NCBI GenBank assembly: GCA_946699065.1
Contig: CAMPDV010000130.1
Coordinates: 310,001 to 374,000, forward strand
Direction of reading: 5' to 3'
DNA from: Loxodes magnus
Lineage: Eukaryota; Ciliophora; Karyorelictea; Loxodida; Loxodidae
DNA: 64,000 nucleotides
Below the pieces are notes generated by a model, which saw nothing but the letters and a program-made list of their open reading frames with translations, searched no databases and was not told the origin of the DNA. Positions 12,081-23,148 of the stretch are shown piece by piece. The position numbers were made by a program, and so were the translations under genes. Each line of letters begins with the position of its first letter. Position 1 is the first letter of the stretch.

Positions 12081-12890
12081 TTCTGTAAAAATAATTTTAT
12101 TTATAGCAGTTAAAATCTTAAATTTTTTTTTAATTTTATAGCGTTTAAAACAGATAAACGAACATTTTAAATTAAACTTTATGAAAAAAATACTGAAAAT
12201 AATTACAATTATAAATTGGAGTTAATTAAAAAGTTTAAATACAAGTTTAGTGAGTTTTATAAACTGAATTTAAGTTTAATGAATGAAATTTAATTAAAAA
12301 TGATTTAGTACAAATGTAAAGCTTTAAGATAAATTTTTGATTTATTTCGTTATTAGCGACAAAAAAGAGGTTTTATTTTTAAAACTTTTATTAAGTGATA
12401 TAACTTAGAAAATGATAAACTGTTTAGCCAAAAGTTAATTTTATTTCTCGAGGAAGATAGATTATATCTATCATAATGATTATTTAATTATTTATAGCAA
12501 GAAATTTATTTTACTACTTTTTATTTTTAGATATAAAATAACGATTTTAAAATGGCTCTTAGTAAAAATATTTAATAAAGAATAGAATGAATAATTATTA
12601 AGAATGAGCAAAAGCCTTAATAATAAACATAAATCTGGAGATTCATTTTTAAATAGGTCCATATAAAAGAGTTAAAATTAAAAAAATAGAGTAAAAGTTT
12701 TATGAACTAAAGAGCAAATAAATAGCTAATAAATAATAATTAGTAAGAAATAAATAAAGAAAAAAATACCAAAATAGTAAGATTTCGTGACTTAGAATAT
12801 AATAATACATATAAGATTTTTATCTTTCAAAAGTTTAAGTTTAAACATAAATAGTTTACAGAAACTACAATCAAAATATAAACTAAATGT
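12080..12890 (+). repeat. Diverged copy of the ~1.06-kb repeat family
   Basis: Shares ordered blocks with the tandem array unit at 48.95-55.55 kb, in the same orientation: an AGCGTTTAAAAC block, a TTAAATTAAACTT block, an AAATGGCTCTT block, and AATAGGTCCATATA followed by AGAGTTAAAA. Many substitutions and small indels lie between them, so this is an old copy. Confidence 0.7.
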
Positions 12891-13079
12891 TTTTTTCAAT
12901 CTTAACAATAAAATGGGAAAAATTAGAATCTTTTTTTGTAAATATTTTAGAATTTATGTTATAAGATACATTCTCAGTGGAAGTATTAAAAGTTCATAAA
13001 ATTGAAAACAGTAAATGTACATTGTTTTTTTTTCTTGATTCTTCTAAATAAAATTAAAGAATAATAAAAAAGCTCACAG

Positions 13080-13560
13080 GAAGATTTTTAAACCATTTTT
13101 TACTTTTTAAAGTAAGGAGTTTGAGACTAGTTATTTTGAAATTTCATTCATAAACCTCGTATTTACCATTATTTCAACCTGTTTTTCATTTTGAGACTCT
13201 TTGGACCTGATCCTTTTTCTGCTGGAAAGAATGTATTAATAAAAGATTTCTTTTCAAAAATTTTTGTAACTTTTTTGGTTGATTCTTTATTTAGTCTTTA
13301 TATCTTACTGTATTTATTTAAGAAAGATATTACAATAAAAAAATTAAAAAGCTTTGTTAAAACCTTAGTAGTCAACCATCTGACCTATTCTATCAGCTTG
13401 TCTCTATTAGTTTGTCTTGAATTCCTACTAGGCTTAGTTAGGCGGTGTAGCACTTCATTAGTGCACCATCCTTTAATATTTGGAATAGTTTTGGTCTTGC
13501 ACTTAGCGTTCCTAATTATTTATCCAAGGATTAAGATTTGAATTAAAGAATTTTTTCTAT
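13080..13560 (-). pseudogene. Coding-like remnant, possibly a retroelement fragment
   Basis: The minus strand here is richer in G+C than its surroundings and gives a plausible protein frame (Gln/Lys/Arg-rich). Near 13435-13475 it carries a hairpin-like GC-rich block resembling the shared 3' tail of the short retroelements in this window (GTGCTACACCGCC against GATGCTACACGCTC). The plus strand also has a 116-codon frame, MRLFGPDP onward, that is hydrophobic. The two readings cannot both be real, and I favour neither strongly. Confidence 0.25.
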
Positions 13561-14294
13561 AAATTTTTCCGCTTTATATTGGATATATCCTAAATAGTTT
13601 TCTAAAAATATCTTATTTATTCTTTCTTTAAATTTCGCTTAGTTAGTAGCAGTATTTTCATTGGCGTTATTTATTGCACATGTAGCATTTTATTCTTCTT
13701 TTAAACTATTATTCCTGTAACACTTATTTAATTTAAATTTACTACTTATTTTAAATAAACGTTTACTGCTTATTTTAATTTGAGGCTTCATTTTCTATTT
13801 CCATAGGATCTGATTAATTCTATTAAAACGAAAATGGCGTTACCTGAATTTATTATTAAATTTAAAGAATTCTTAGTTCCAGTTTGTTTTCTATTTCTTA
13901 TGATTATTAATATTGTTTCTCAAGTAAAGACGTTATTAATCTTTCTAATTTTTCTACTTTATCAGTGAGGTATCTATTTTTAAACATAGACTCTTTTAAT
14001 GATTTAGATAATATTTCTATTTGAGTTTGTGTCGGAAGTTTTTTTAATTCTGGATTTCCAAGTGGTTAATGTTCGTCATATCAATCATATTTCTCACTTT
14101 CACTCATTGTAATTATTTCGCTTTTTTATTTTTTAGAGAATTTTCCTGTTTAAATGTTTTGCTCAAAGTTCTGTTATTTCTTAGAAGCCATTTTATATAT
14201 ATTTTACAATATAATGTTTTTAAATGCTCATGTGTTAGCATTATCATTATTTTTTCTTGTTACTAAAAAATTAGTGCTATTATGATTAATTAAA

Positions 14295-14720
14295 TCATTA
14301 AATTAACTGTTCGCCTTCCGGCTTAATTGAAGTTTTAAATGTATAAAATCTCCTTTCCTGCATGTTCGTTCCTTGTGCTCTTTTTCCTGGACTTCTCTCT
14401 TTTTAATAGTCTGAGTTAAGAATTTGTTTTTTTTTCCAGATTTTCCCATTTCCCGATGGGAAGAATTCCGTCGCTCGCCATTTCAGTTGCTAATAGTTAA
14501 TATTACTCCAAATATTCATTCTTATTCTTTTCTATTGGGGACATCTTCGCCATAGATGTTAAGTGCTGTTGCAAATGTAACATCTTTTCCTTGCTCTAGG
14601 AAATATCTTTTCTTGTTTCTCTATTTCCATTGGAATTCCTTAAGAAGGCTTCTACAGGTTTTCTTCTATTAATTTAAGTCTGGAATCTAATTTTACTCAG
14701 TTTTTCGATGCTATTATGAT
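14295..14720 (-). mobile_element. Gag-like (ORF1) retroelement fragment with intact CCHC zinc knuckle
   Basis: The minus frame runs through a short coiled coil, an internal Met at 14630, and a classical zinc knuckle Cys-Tyr-Ile-Cys ... His-Leu-Trp-Arg-Arg-Cys, ending at TGA 14295-14297. The Trp is TGG here, whereas the homologous codon is TGA in the copies at 18.4-19.3 kb and 25.9-26.7 kb. Retroelement Gag/ORF1 proteins use such knuckles to bind RNA. The 5' part is not recognisable beyond about 14.72 kb, so this is a truncated copy. Confidence 0.6.
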
Positions 14721-15008
14721 AATAAAATTTAGATTTTAACACTTTATTAGTATTAAACTTTTTATTTGACTCTAAAATTTGTTGGAGATATAAAAATTCA
14801 TTATTTAGTGGACAGTCCAAAAAAAGCAACTCATCACTCTTCCTTTGACATTACACTATAATAATATTTTTAGTAAAGTTTTCCTATTTAAATCTATGAA
14901 ATTATTGCTGATAGATAGTGAATATAAATTTATCATTTGGTTAAGAAAAGTAAAAGAAATCTCCAAAGCCAGCAGAATCCACTGGATTAGAATCTAAATT
15001 TCGATAGG

Positions 15009-15434
15009 ATGGAAATAGAAAAGACATCTAAATTGGAAATGCAACAAGAACCCAAGGTGAGAAAACTGTGTTATTATTGCAAGAGCTAATGACACCTACG
15101 AAGACAATGAGCAGCTTTCCAGAAAATCAAGGAGAAAGACTGGAAGGGACAAGTTCAAATATAAATAAGGAGAAGGGAAAGTATGATGTAGAGAAATTGG
15201 GGGAAGTTTACAGAAAAAATCGAATCTCGAGCCTGAAAAATTTGGAATTGGAGCAAGAACTAAATAAGGTGTGAGAAGAAAGATAAGAGGAACAAAATTC
15301 AAGGGTATTATGCTCAAATTCAAGCAAGAAAATTCCAACTTTCAAACTTCTTTTAAGCGTTGGGTTTGATTGTCACTGCCAAACAATTTAAATTTAATTT
15401 AAGAAAAGTAAAGTAAAGAAGAATAATAATTTGA
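15009..15434 (+). mobile_element. Gag-like ORF fragment with degraded zinc knuckle
   Basis: From ATG 15009 the Gln/Trp code gives about 141 residues to TGA 15432-15434, with the pattern Cys-Tyr-Tyr-Cys ... His-Leu-Arg-Arg. The position of the last Cys ligand is a TGA codon, so the knuckle is broken whether TGA is Trp or stop. The remainder is basic and Gln-rich. It faces the gag-like fragment at 14.3-14.7 kb head to head. Confidence 0.5.
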
Positions 15435-15765
15435 ACAATAAAATAGCAAATAAAAAAATGCAGATACCAGACAGATTAGATTCAATTTAAATGATTCTAA
15501 AAAATTACACTAGCAAAAACTATAAAAATTTAATAAAATCACTATATCACATAATTATAATCTAATAAAATTAATAAAAAAGCCATACATACTAAAGTAA
15601 AGCAATTATTTTAAATAAATTAATTTTTCTTTTCTTAAATTAAAAGATAAGTTAATTCTAAAATAAATTATTTTGTAAATATCCTAAATTATGTTAGCAT
15701 ATGAGGAAGAGAGAATATTATATCATAAATATAATTAAATTATTGGTTTTTTGTTTATATAATAA

Positions 15766-17208
15766 ATGTCGAATTTAGAGTGCTAAATTTGTCTTAATGA
15801 ATTCAATGAATAGAATAGAATGCCTAAATCTCTATCATGTGGTCATACTTTATGCTTGGAATGCTTACTTTATCTCTTTAATCACGAAAATAGAATAATT
15901 TGTCCTTTGGATAAACAGGAATTTTAGATAAATCCTATTTAATTACCTAATAACTTCTTAGTGCTATAACTACTTCAAAATCCTAAAAAGCCTAAGTATT
16001 CCATTTGCAAGTAACATAACAATAAAAAGAAGTTCTACTGTAAAGATGATAAGTAATAGATTTGCTTTAATTGCATGGTAAATGAACATTAGAATCATAA
16101 CTTAAAAGAAGTAACTAAAATTATTTAAGAAATGCAACCAAATTTAAGCCAAATGAACTAATAAGTTTAGATAATAATTTAAAATTAGAAGTAACTCCTA
16201 GTGAATGCAGAGGATGTTAAGCAATAACTTGATTAAGTTTATAACGAGGTTTATTAAACTTTATGTAAGAGAAAATAGTAATTTATAGAGGTAATTGAAA
16301 AAGCCTTTAGTAATAGTTTAAATTAATTATAAGAGTAGTTATAAAATGAAAAGGAAAATATTAATAACGAAATACAAAAATTAAAAGAGAAACTTGAAAT
16401 TTTAAATGAATTTAATAAAGAATAATAGTAGTTAGAAGTAAATAAATTAATAGAAGTGACAAATATTTTATAAAATGAAGCAGGAGATTAAAACTAAATT
16501 TAATACGAAATATTTAACAATTAATAAGAGGACTGAGATATATAATATATTTTTAATTAGATTAGAGAATCTTTTAATATGTAAATAGAAATAAATAAAT
16601 TTCCTAGTTATGAAATTACAATAAGAAGATAAAGTAACTAAAGGAATCTCAGTAAATAAAATTATCCTGAAAATTACGATTTCATTAGTTTTAAGAGTAA
16701 TAAGGATTGCTAATTATGTGGCTTTGGATAATTTGTTCCGTGAAAAATCAATGGGACTGTTGTAGTAAAAGAATGCAAAATATTAAAGGGTAATAGTGCA
16801 AAATATAATGAGATTTTTAGCCTAGAAAAATAAATATAAATAAAAAATGAGATTTAAAAGCCAAAAATATACTAGATACTTTTTAGCAAGCCTGTTGAAA
16901 TTGAATAAAATCAGATTTATACTTTTAAGCTATTGTTAGATGGAACTCCAGTATTTAAATAAGAAAATTTTTAAATAGAAGTGCAAAAAGATGATTTAAA
17001 AATAAATTTTTTTTCAACAAATATTAAAGAAGAAATGAAAAATTGTAGGTCCTTTAGTACACAAGGATAAATGCCAGTTTTATATCTAAGAAAATCTCTA
17101 TTTTAAAAAAAAAATTAACATTTTCAGACCTCTATTAATTCAATAAAATTTAAAAATAATTTTTTACATGAAAATATAATTATTTTATTTAATTTTAATT
17201 TAATATGA
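15766..17208 (+). CDS. RING / B-box / coiled-coil protein with PHR-like C-terminus (TRIM-like E3 ligase)
   Basis: 480 residues from ATG 15766 to TGA 17206-17208, followed by TAA. A RING-HC starts almost at once: Cys-Gln-Ile-Cys, Cys-Gly-His-Thr-Leu-Cys-x2-Cys, then Cys-Pro-Leu-Asp. A B-box-like Cys/His cluster follows (Cys-Lys-Gln-His, Cys-Lys-Asp-Asp, Cys-Phe-Asn-Cys, His-x2-His), then a Gln/Glu/Lys-rich coiled coil (about 130-260). The C-terminal third ends Gly-Gln-Met-Pro-Val-Leu-Tyr, like the last strand of PHR domains; that assignment is tentative. The RING/B-box/coiled-coil order is that of TRIM ubiquitin ligases. Two internal TGAs are read as Trp (for example Val-Pro-Trp-Lys). Confidence 0.8.
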
Positions 17209-17336
17209 TAATTATATTCACATTTTTTCTAAATGTTTAACTAAAATTATAATTATTCTATATTGCTTTTACAATTAAAATATAAAGTTTAAATTAAAAG
17301 TATATTTTAAGTTTTTAATTGCAATAAATGCCTCCT

Positions 17337-17862
17337 TCAATTATAGACATTAGTAAATGTTACCAAATCCACTCTAAACATTTTCTTGATTTCATCATTT
17401 TCAATTACTTCTATTTTCTTTTCCTCTTTTACTATTTCCTTTTATAATTAACTTTTCAATAATTAAAATTTCCTTGACATTAACTTCTTGTGAAACATCT
17501 CCCTTTATAAATCTAAGTACTCCTATTAAGGACTTGAAAGTGAGTTTATCTATCCTTATCATATAATATAAGAAACCTTAATTCATAAATTCTATCTTTT
17601 ACAATAGTCAATTCCATATATTAAATAGTATATATATTTAAAGACGCACTAAAATGTCTCGTACCCTCCAAACATACAGATAGTGATTATCAATAAGATA
17701 ATGGCAATCTTAAAGATCCTTCTAAAAATTATATATTTAAATTCAAAGTTTATATATACTAATAATTTATCATCTATATTATTAGTTCAATTTTGCGTAA
17801 GTAATTTCTAGGAATTGCATAATATTACCAAATTACTCAGCATATATTTGAACTGTTTTCAT
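17337..17862 (-). CDS. Unknown protein, predicted 22-nt intron
   Basis: The minus frame from ATG 17862 is coding-like (Met-Lys-Thr-Val-Gln onward). It switches frame at 17411-17432, where GTAAAAG...ATAG forms a possible 22-nt intron. Splicing gives 167 residues ending Asn-Val-Tyr-Asn-TGA (17337-17339). The C-terminus is Lys/Glu-rich. No domain is recognised. The start lies only 15 bp from the divergent gene at 17878, suggesting a shared promoter if both are real. Confidence 0.35.
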
Positions 17863-17877
17863 TCTTTTAAATTTTTT

Positions 17878-18433
17878 ATGTGGTTTCATTATAGAAATAA
17901 AGGCACATTTTTCCCTTACATTTTATCATAAATTTTAAACTGGTGATGTGCTAGGAATTCTGCAGAACGGTATTATAAAGATCTGATAGTTATCAAACTA
18001 ATTCATAGTATTGAAATCCTTTTTGCAGTTATTAATAAAAGAGAACCTATTATTGATCTAGGAAATGATTGCCCCACCATTTCATTTTATAATAAAATTT
18101 AAAGAAATTCATAGCCATAATGTACTTGAAAGCTAGCTAATTAAAATCTATATAACATGACTCAATAAATGTTGAAAGTGTTATTAAAAAGGCTTTTCTT
18201 GAAATTAATCGCATGCTTGATTCAACTCTATGAGAGAGAAAATTTCATCTGCAAAAAGTTAAAGGAATATTTTAATAAGATTGAGACACTATAATTTAAC
18301 AAAATATTTTTCGAGAAAAAATAATTTGCGGTTTTTTATTTCAATTATGAGTATTTATATTATAAGAAGAAAATAAGTACTAAATAATAATAGGATAAAT
18401 TAAGTTTAGCAATTTTCGAGGATTTTCACCTCT
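17878..18433 (+). CDS. Unknown protein, 3' end unresolved at a retroelement
   Basis: The frame from ATG 17878 reads as a convincing protein for about 185 codons: Leu/Ile/Lys-rich, with stretches such as Ile-Asp-Leu-Gly-Asn-Asp-Cys-Pro and a Glu-Arg-Glu-Asn-Phe-Ile-Cys segment. No family is recognised. TGA codons at about 17944 and 18127 are read as Trp because coding character continues past them. Beyond 18430 the sequence is antisense to the gag-like element, so the original C-terminus is probably displaced or truncated. The next in-frame TGA is at 18670. Confidence 0.45.
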
Positions 18434-19300
18434 TCATGCTGGACACCAGATTGCTCCAGTGTTAAAAATAAATTTTAGATGTCTCTACTCCTCTCTCCTC
18501 CCATTACTCTTGTCATTTCCGGATCTAGCCTTATTTCTAATTAAATTTTCTCTTGTAAATGTATCCTTATTCATTTAGTATAATCTTTCTCTTATTTGTC
18601 TCTACTACATTTGTTTTTTCTTCCTCTACTGTGCTTGTATGGTTCTTTATTTATTCCAGTACTACGTCTTGAAATTTTGGAATTCCTTGCAGCCTCTTCA
18701 TAAGTGTTCTGTCGAATTGCAGTAATAACATTTCTTCACTACTTTTTGGAGTTTAACCTTAGTCTTCCTATTAGTCTCTTCAATCATCATTGGATCTCCC
18801 CTTTGTTCATCTAATTTCTTTTCTAGTATTTCAAGTCTGATACTCATATCAGATTGTTTCTGAAGCTAATTTTAGGATTAGCTACTCTAGTCTTAAGATA
18901 TGTTTAAGAAAGCGATTAGTTTTCTTTCTTAGGACATAAGTCTGGATTCTATTACTTCCGCTAGGTTGAGTTTTTCCGTCAGTTTCTCATTGTCCTTTCT
19001 CAGTTTCCTAACCTCTTCCTGGAGGTTTAGTACCACTTTGATGAACTGTTCCATGCTCATCTGGCCAGAAGGATTAAACTTTGAGACCTCCTGGTGCAGA
19101 GCAGACTTCATTGCTTTCTGGGCTTCTCTTCTGAGGTTAGAGTTTTCTCAAGTGTTGTCTTCTGAGCTTGCTTCTGTTCCTCTTCAGGTTGTTAGAATTA
19201 AGTAAAAGGTTAGGGTAAGAAGACTATCCAAGATTGGATTCAGGTTTCCTCTCCAACTTTTTGGAGGTGGTATAGAAACCTCTTTTGAATCCTTACATTT
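18434..19300 (-). mobile_element. Gag-like (ORF1) retroelement with CCHC zinc knuckle
   Basis: The minus frame from ATG 19111 to TGA 18434-18436 gives 225 residues. A conserved head (Met-Lys-Ser-Ala-Leu-His-Gln-Glu-Val) matches the elements at 21.3 and 38.4 kb. A Lys/Glu/Leu coiled coil follows, then a knuckle Cys-Tyr-Tyr-Cys ... His-Leu-Trp-Arg-Gly-Cys whose Trp is TGA. Near the end is Phe-Asn-Thr-Gly-Ala, vaguely like an aspartic-protease DTGA but without the Asp, so no protease is claimed. Upstream sequence to about 19300 is also shared with the other copies but is out of frame, which may mark a small deletion. Confidence 0.75.
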
Positions 19301-19523
19301 TTTTTATTATATAAATAAGTACTAAATTAATTTTAATATTAAGTGTTTGATCATAGGAATTTATTAAAAATTAAGATATATAAATTAATTTTTCCATTAA
19401 AATCAGAAATATATTAAAGAGATTAGTCAAAGAAATTAATTTAATTTGCAAAGAGTTGACTGAATCGCGCAAAAAAAAAAGAAAATTAATTAGAAAATTT
19501 GATTATATTGAAAAAAATATAAA

Positions 19524-19946
19524 ATGAGCCAAGATAAAGGTCACGAAACAATGAAGCATAAAAGGAGATTTGACCTTATTGAAATAAGTAAATAAAAATT
19601 ATTTTTTATTATCCAAATAGTACTTATTAAAATTAATTAATTAGAATTTACGAATTAGTATCTGTTAGATATAATAAAAGAATTCGATGAAGAAGCTTAA
19701 GAAGACTAACTTGAAACTGTCAATATTGAATCAAATTCATGATTTTATGCTATTTTATAAAATGCTTAGTCATAAACTACAATTATGGAAAGATTCATAT
19801 GAATCCTGTAATACTAATACTTTAATAAAAATTAAAATAAGATTTAATTTATTTACGAAGATATATTATATATCTAACTTTTGCTTATAATGTTAGATAA
19901 TTTGTCTCTTACCCTTTTTTTTCAGCGTTTTATTTTTGTTAAATGA
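19524..19946 (+). CDS. Unknown 140-residue protein
   Basis: From ATG 19524 the Gln/Trp code reads to TGA 19944-19946, followed by TAA, the stop context seen in several genes here. The middle is clearly coding-like (Lys-Glu-Phe-Asp-Glu-Glu-Ala-Gln-Glu-Asp). A 33-nt GT...AG segment near 19591-19623 could be an in-frame intron. No domain is recognised. Between 19947 and 20533 there is another coding-like stretch in the same frame (about 20095-20260: Leu-Ser-Glu-Ala-Tyr-Leu ... Asn-Tyr-Phe-Glu-Thr-Thr), which may belong to this gene or the next. Confidence 0.4.
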
Positions 19947-20533
19947 TAATATTTTCCAATATAAAAAATTTTAAATTTATTATTTTTATGATCCTTTTAA
20001 CGGAATTAGTTATTTTCAATAATTTATATAAATTAAGGTAAATATTAGGCTTTTTCTTTTTATTTATATAACTACTTAATTATCATAGATATTGAGCCAT
20101 TAAAGGTTCTTTCCGAAGCTTATTTATTTATCTATTAAAATTTTTTAGCATATAAACCTACTATAGATCGTAATTCGCTACGAAATTATTTTGAAACTAC
20201 ATTTAAAAAATAATTTTCAGACTTAAAAAGAAAGTTAAGCATTATTTTCTTATTCCTATTTAATTACTTTTTGAAATATACATTCTTCATTAATTAACGT
20301 AATCATATAACTAAATATGAATAAGCTGTTATTTTAAAAACTATCACTAGCTAGTCAAATCATTAATTTTTATATTCATTACTATTTTTTGATTAGTCAA
20401 TTAATTATTTTGCTACCTTTAATATTTTTATTTCATATTAGAAGTTAATCTTAAGCATAAACGTTTTTTCAGTTATTCTAGGTTACGATTTTATTTTTTT
20501 TAATACTTTTATTTTGGAGGCTTTTAGTTTAAA

Positions 20534-22700
20534 ATGCTATATAAATAAAAAAACCACCTAAAAAATAACAAAATTCTCCAGCAAATTACATCCACTCAAT
20601 GTAGGTAAGCAAATACTAACATCATTTGAGAGGATTTAAACTGAAATACTTCCAAAAATCGAAAAGTGATTTAGGAAGAGATAACCGTGAAAAAAATAAC
20701 TATGTATGATAGCATTATTAACCTATCACGGAAGAATGAACAAGAATTAAACCTCTTAAAAATTTCTAAATAAGAAGAACTGTTAAGGAAATGTAAAAGG
20801 AGTTGTAAATATTCTAATATAAATCGAATTTAACTATATGGACGCAAATATACACAAAATTTGTTTTATCTCCAAGGAGAAGTTCGAAAAAAGATGGATG
20901 AATTATGCCAAGATTTGTGAGTAATGGAAAAACGAAAAGAAATAGATGTAATAAGTAAAAAAATACAAGATTAAGTACCAGTAGTAAATTAAATAGAGCT
21001 AAATTTGCAATAATCGGCGTAACATAAAACCTGTAAATCAACTAATGACTCCAACGTAATAGAATTACTACATATTTAATAAAAATAATTTTAAAAAAAA
21101 ATGTAGATTTAAAACAGATCATGGCATTTTTAAAATGCTGCAAATAAAGCGAGATAATCGGAAAAAAAATTTGAAACGACCTTACTACATACGTAATGAG
21201 AAACTAAGAAGTAAAAGCTTAATCTGTAGAAGTAGCGAATCTATAGTGAACTGGTTTTAAATGAGAAATCTAAGGATTGTTTACTAGCAAAGAAGGTGAG
21301 AATTTTTTAATAAATATTTTCTTTTTTCATAAAAAAAACGGTTGAAAATTTCAAGTCAGACTTCTATACCACCTCTTCCTAAGCCAAAAAGGAAGGAAGG
21401 GAGGAAGCAAGAAACCAAGTCTTAATAATCTTAACAATCTTCTCTATCACAACCTTAACCAACACTGAACTAACGACTTGGACTCTAACAAAACGAACGA
21501 AAGCCAACCTTGAAGAATATACACATGGAAACTTCAACCTCAAGCGAGAAACCGAGGAAACAGATGAAGTCTGTTCTCCACCAGGAAGTATCAGAGTTCA
21601 ACCCTTCTGGCCAGATGAACATGGAGTAGCTCATCAAAGTGGTACTGAACCTCCAGGAAGAGGCCAAGAGATTGAAGAAGGACAATGACATGCTGATGGC
21701 AAAGCTAGACCTAGCAGAAGGAATTGAGTCAAGACTTATGTCCTAGGAAAGAGATCTTAACGCCTTTTGGAATATCTCACAAAGTCAGATAACGAATCCT
21801 AAAATTAGCTTTAGAAACAGACTGAACTGGATAACAGACTCAGAAAAGTAGAAGAGAAATTGTAAACTTTTAAGAAAGAGTAAAGCGAAACTGGAGCTAT
21901 ACAAATGGAAATCGAAGCCTAGAAAGAGCAAAGAAATCAAGGAAAATAATTCAAAATAAAAAAAATATTTCTGCTGTGGAAGCGTATGATATTTTTATCG
22001 GAAGTGTTAGAAATTCTAATAGAAATAAAGAAACTATTGGATAAAAGAACAACAAAAGAAGAAAAAAGAAGAAGTAAGGGTGAAAAGAATGTATTACCAC
22101 CCGGATGGTTCAATATACAAGATTAAGATGGAACTAAGGCAAGTTAAAAGAAGGAAAACCTGGAAAAATCCGAGTTCCCAAACTCGCTAAAATTGGGCGA
22201 CCCGAACTTTTAAATTTAACAGCAGGGAGCATGAACTGCTATATTCCGAACAGGATTGGAAATCCCTAAAACGGAAAACTTAAAATTAATATTATTATTA
22301 TATTTTCTTTTTCTATGAAGTATATATTTAGTTTTCATGGAACGATATTGAAGAAACTTATAATCAGAATAAATCCTTTATGTGCAATAAAAAAGAGATA
22401 AGATTATAAGTTCGAAGAGAATTTAGCAAGACTCAATCAATACAAGTTAATCTTGTTTTTTTAATAAAAATTGATATCAAATCAGAGTTGTTAGAAAAAA
22501 TGTTAAGACTAACAAAGTTATTAAAAGATTATACTTACGTAATCAGAAAATTTAGACTTCCTAATTATATATAAACAAAAATTTAAATAATGCTCGCTTT
22601 ACTTAAAACATTCAATATTTTGCACTATCCGATTTTTATGTGGTTGGATTTCTCTTCCATTTTTTACTTTGATGGCTACAATTCTTTTGCATCTATCTAA
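20534..22700 (+). CDS. Unknown coiled-coil protein split by three introns, the third holding a retroelement
   Basis: Exons 20534-20604, 20631-20703, 20735-21295 and 22332 onward join in frame when introns of 26 nt (GTAAG, CTAAC branch), 31 nt (TTAAC) and a long third intron are removed. The third intron (21296-22331) contains the gag-like element 21327-22299; without the element and one target-site copy it would be 50 nt. Exon 3 encodes a Gln/Lys/Glu-rich coiled coil. The exon after the element begins Phe-Ser-Trp-Asn-Asp-Ile-Glu-Glu and stays coding-like to about 22.69 kb, where the end is not resolved. No known domain is recognised. The frame logic supports one gene carrying an intronic insertion. 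Confidence 0.6.
21327..22299 (+). mobile_element. ORF1-only (gag-like) retroelement, intronic insertion with 13-bp target duplication
   Basis: A ~970-bp unit nearly identical to 38385-39353. It starts at an A-run followed by CGGTTGAA and ends in an ATTATTATTAT tail. It is flanked by ATATTTTCTTTTT at 21314-21326 and 22300-22312. The ORF begins at ATG 21525 (Met-Glu-Thr-Ser-Thr-Ser). A one-base deletion near 21790, relative to the other copy, breaks it, and the zinc knuckle at about 21965 has decayed. There is no reverse transcriptase, so movement would need an enzyme supplied elsewhere, as for mammalian HAL1-type elements (comparison only). Confidence 0.85.
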
Positions 22701-22854
22701 ATCTTCATAATTCACTTATTTTTTTTTGTAAATTATTTTGCTATTTTAATCTAGTCTTGTGAATTATCGAAATTTTTTTTAATTTATTAGTTCTAAAATC
22801 TTTAAAATTAAATATATTTTGTTAAGAACTGGAATTAAAGGCAACAACGCATCT

Positions 22855-23148
22855 TATTATAAATATAAATTAATAGGGAGAAGCAATCCAAAAAATTAGA
22901 CTGACTTTAACTATAGTAGCAGGAAGTACAACATAGGTAAGAACTAGCAAAGAGAAGAGAAGACAAGATCAAAGAGAAATCAAGTGCATTATGATGAAAG
23001 ATGCCAGATACAAAGATATCTTAGAGTAGCTTTACGATAGTGGCATTATAGAAGACAAATTCAAAAAGAAAAGATAGCACTGAGGAAAACCTCAGCAAGA
23101 ATTTTTCTAACATTAAAAATCTTTATTAATGAGTCGCGTAACTTTGAG
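22855..23148 (+). mobile_element. Short retroelement family B, tail interrupted by the 1.06-kb repeat
   Basis: Matches 63092-63425 from the same 5' start (a TATAAAT-rich leader, then AATAGGGAG and AGCAATCC) through GATGAAAGATGCCAGATAC-like blocks. The shared GC-rich 3' tail is cut after GAGATG at 23148. The tail may resume at about 24212 (CACACAGTAAT, then T-rich), beyond the inserted repeat. The frame is open in the 63-kb copy but shifted here. Confidence 0.7.

Noticed and set aside
13191-13541. A 116-residue hydrophobic plus-strand ORF.
   Set aside because: The minus strand reads at least as well, and the area resembles a retroelement tail; evidence is balanced, so no gene is asserted.
15009-15434. 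TGA at a knuckle Cys position, suggesting UGA = Cys.
   Set aside because: Every MORN and most knuckle positions demand Trp; this copy is degraded, so a Cys-to-TGA mutation is simpler.
18434-18480. Asn-Thr-Gly-Ala near the end of the gag-like ORF as a retroviral-type protease.
   Set aside because: The catalytic Asp is absent, no flap or second motif is seen, and the homologous stretch at 39.27 kb lacks the motif.
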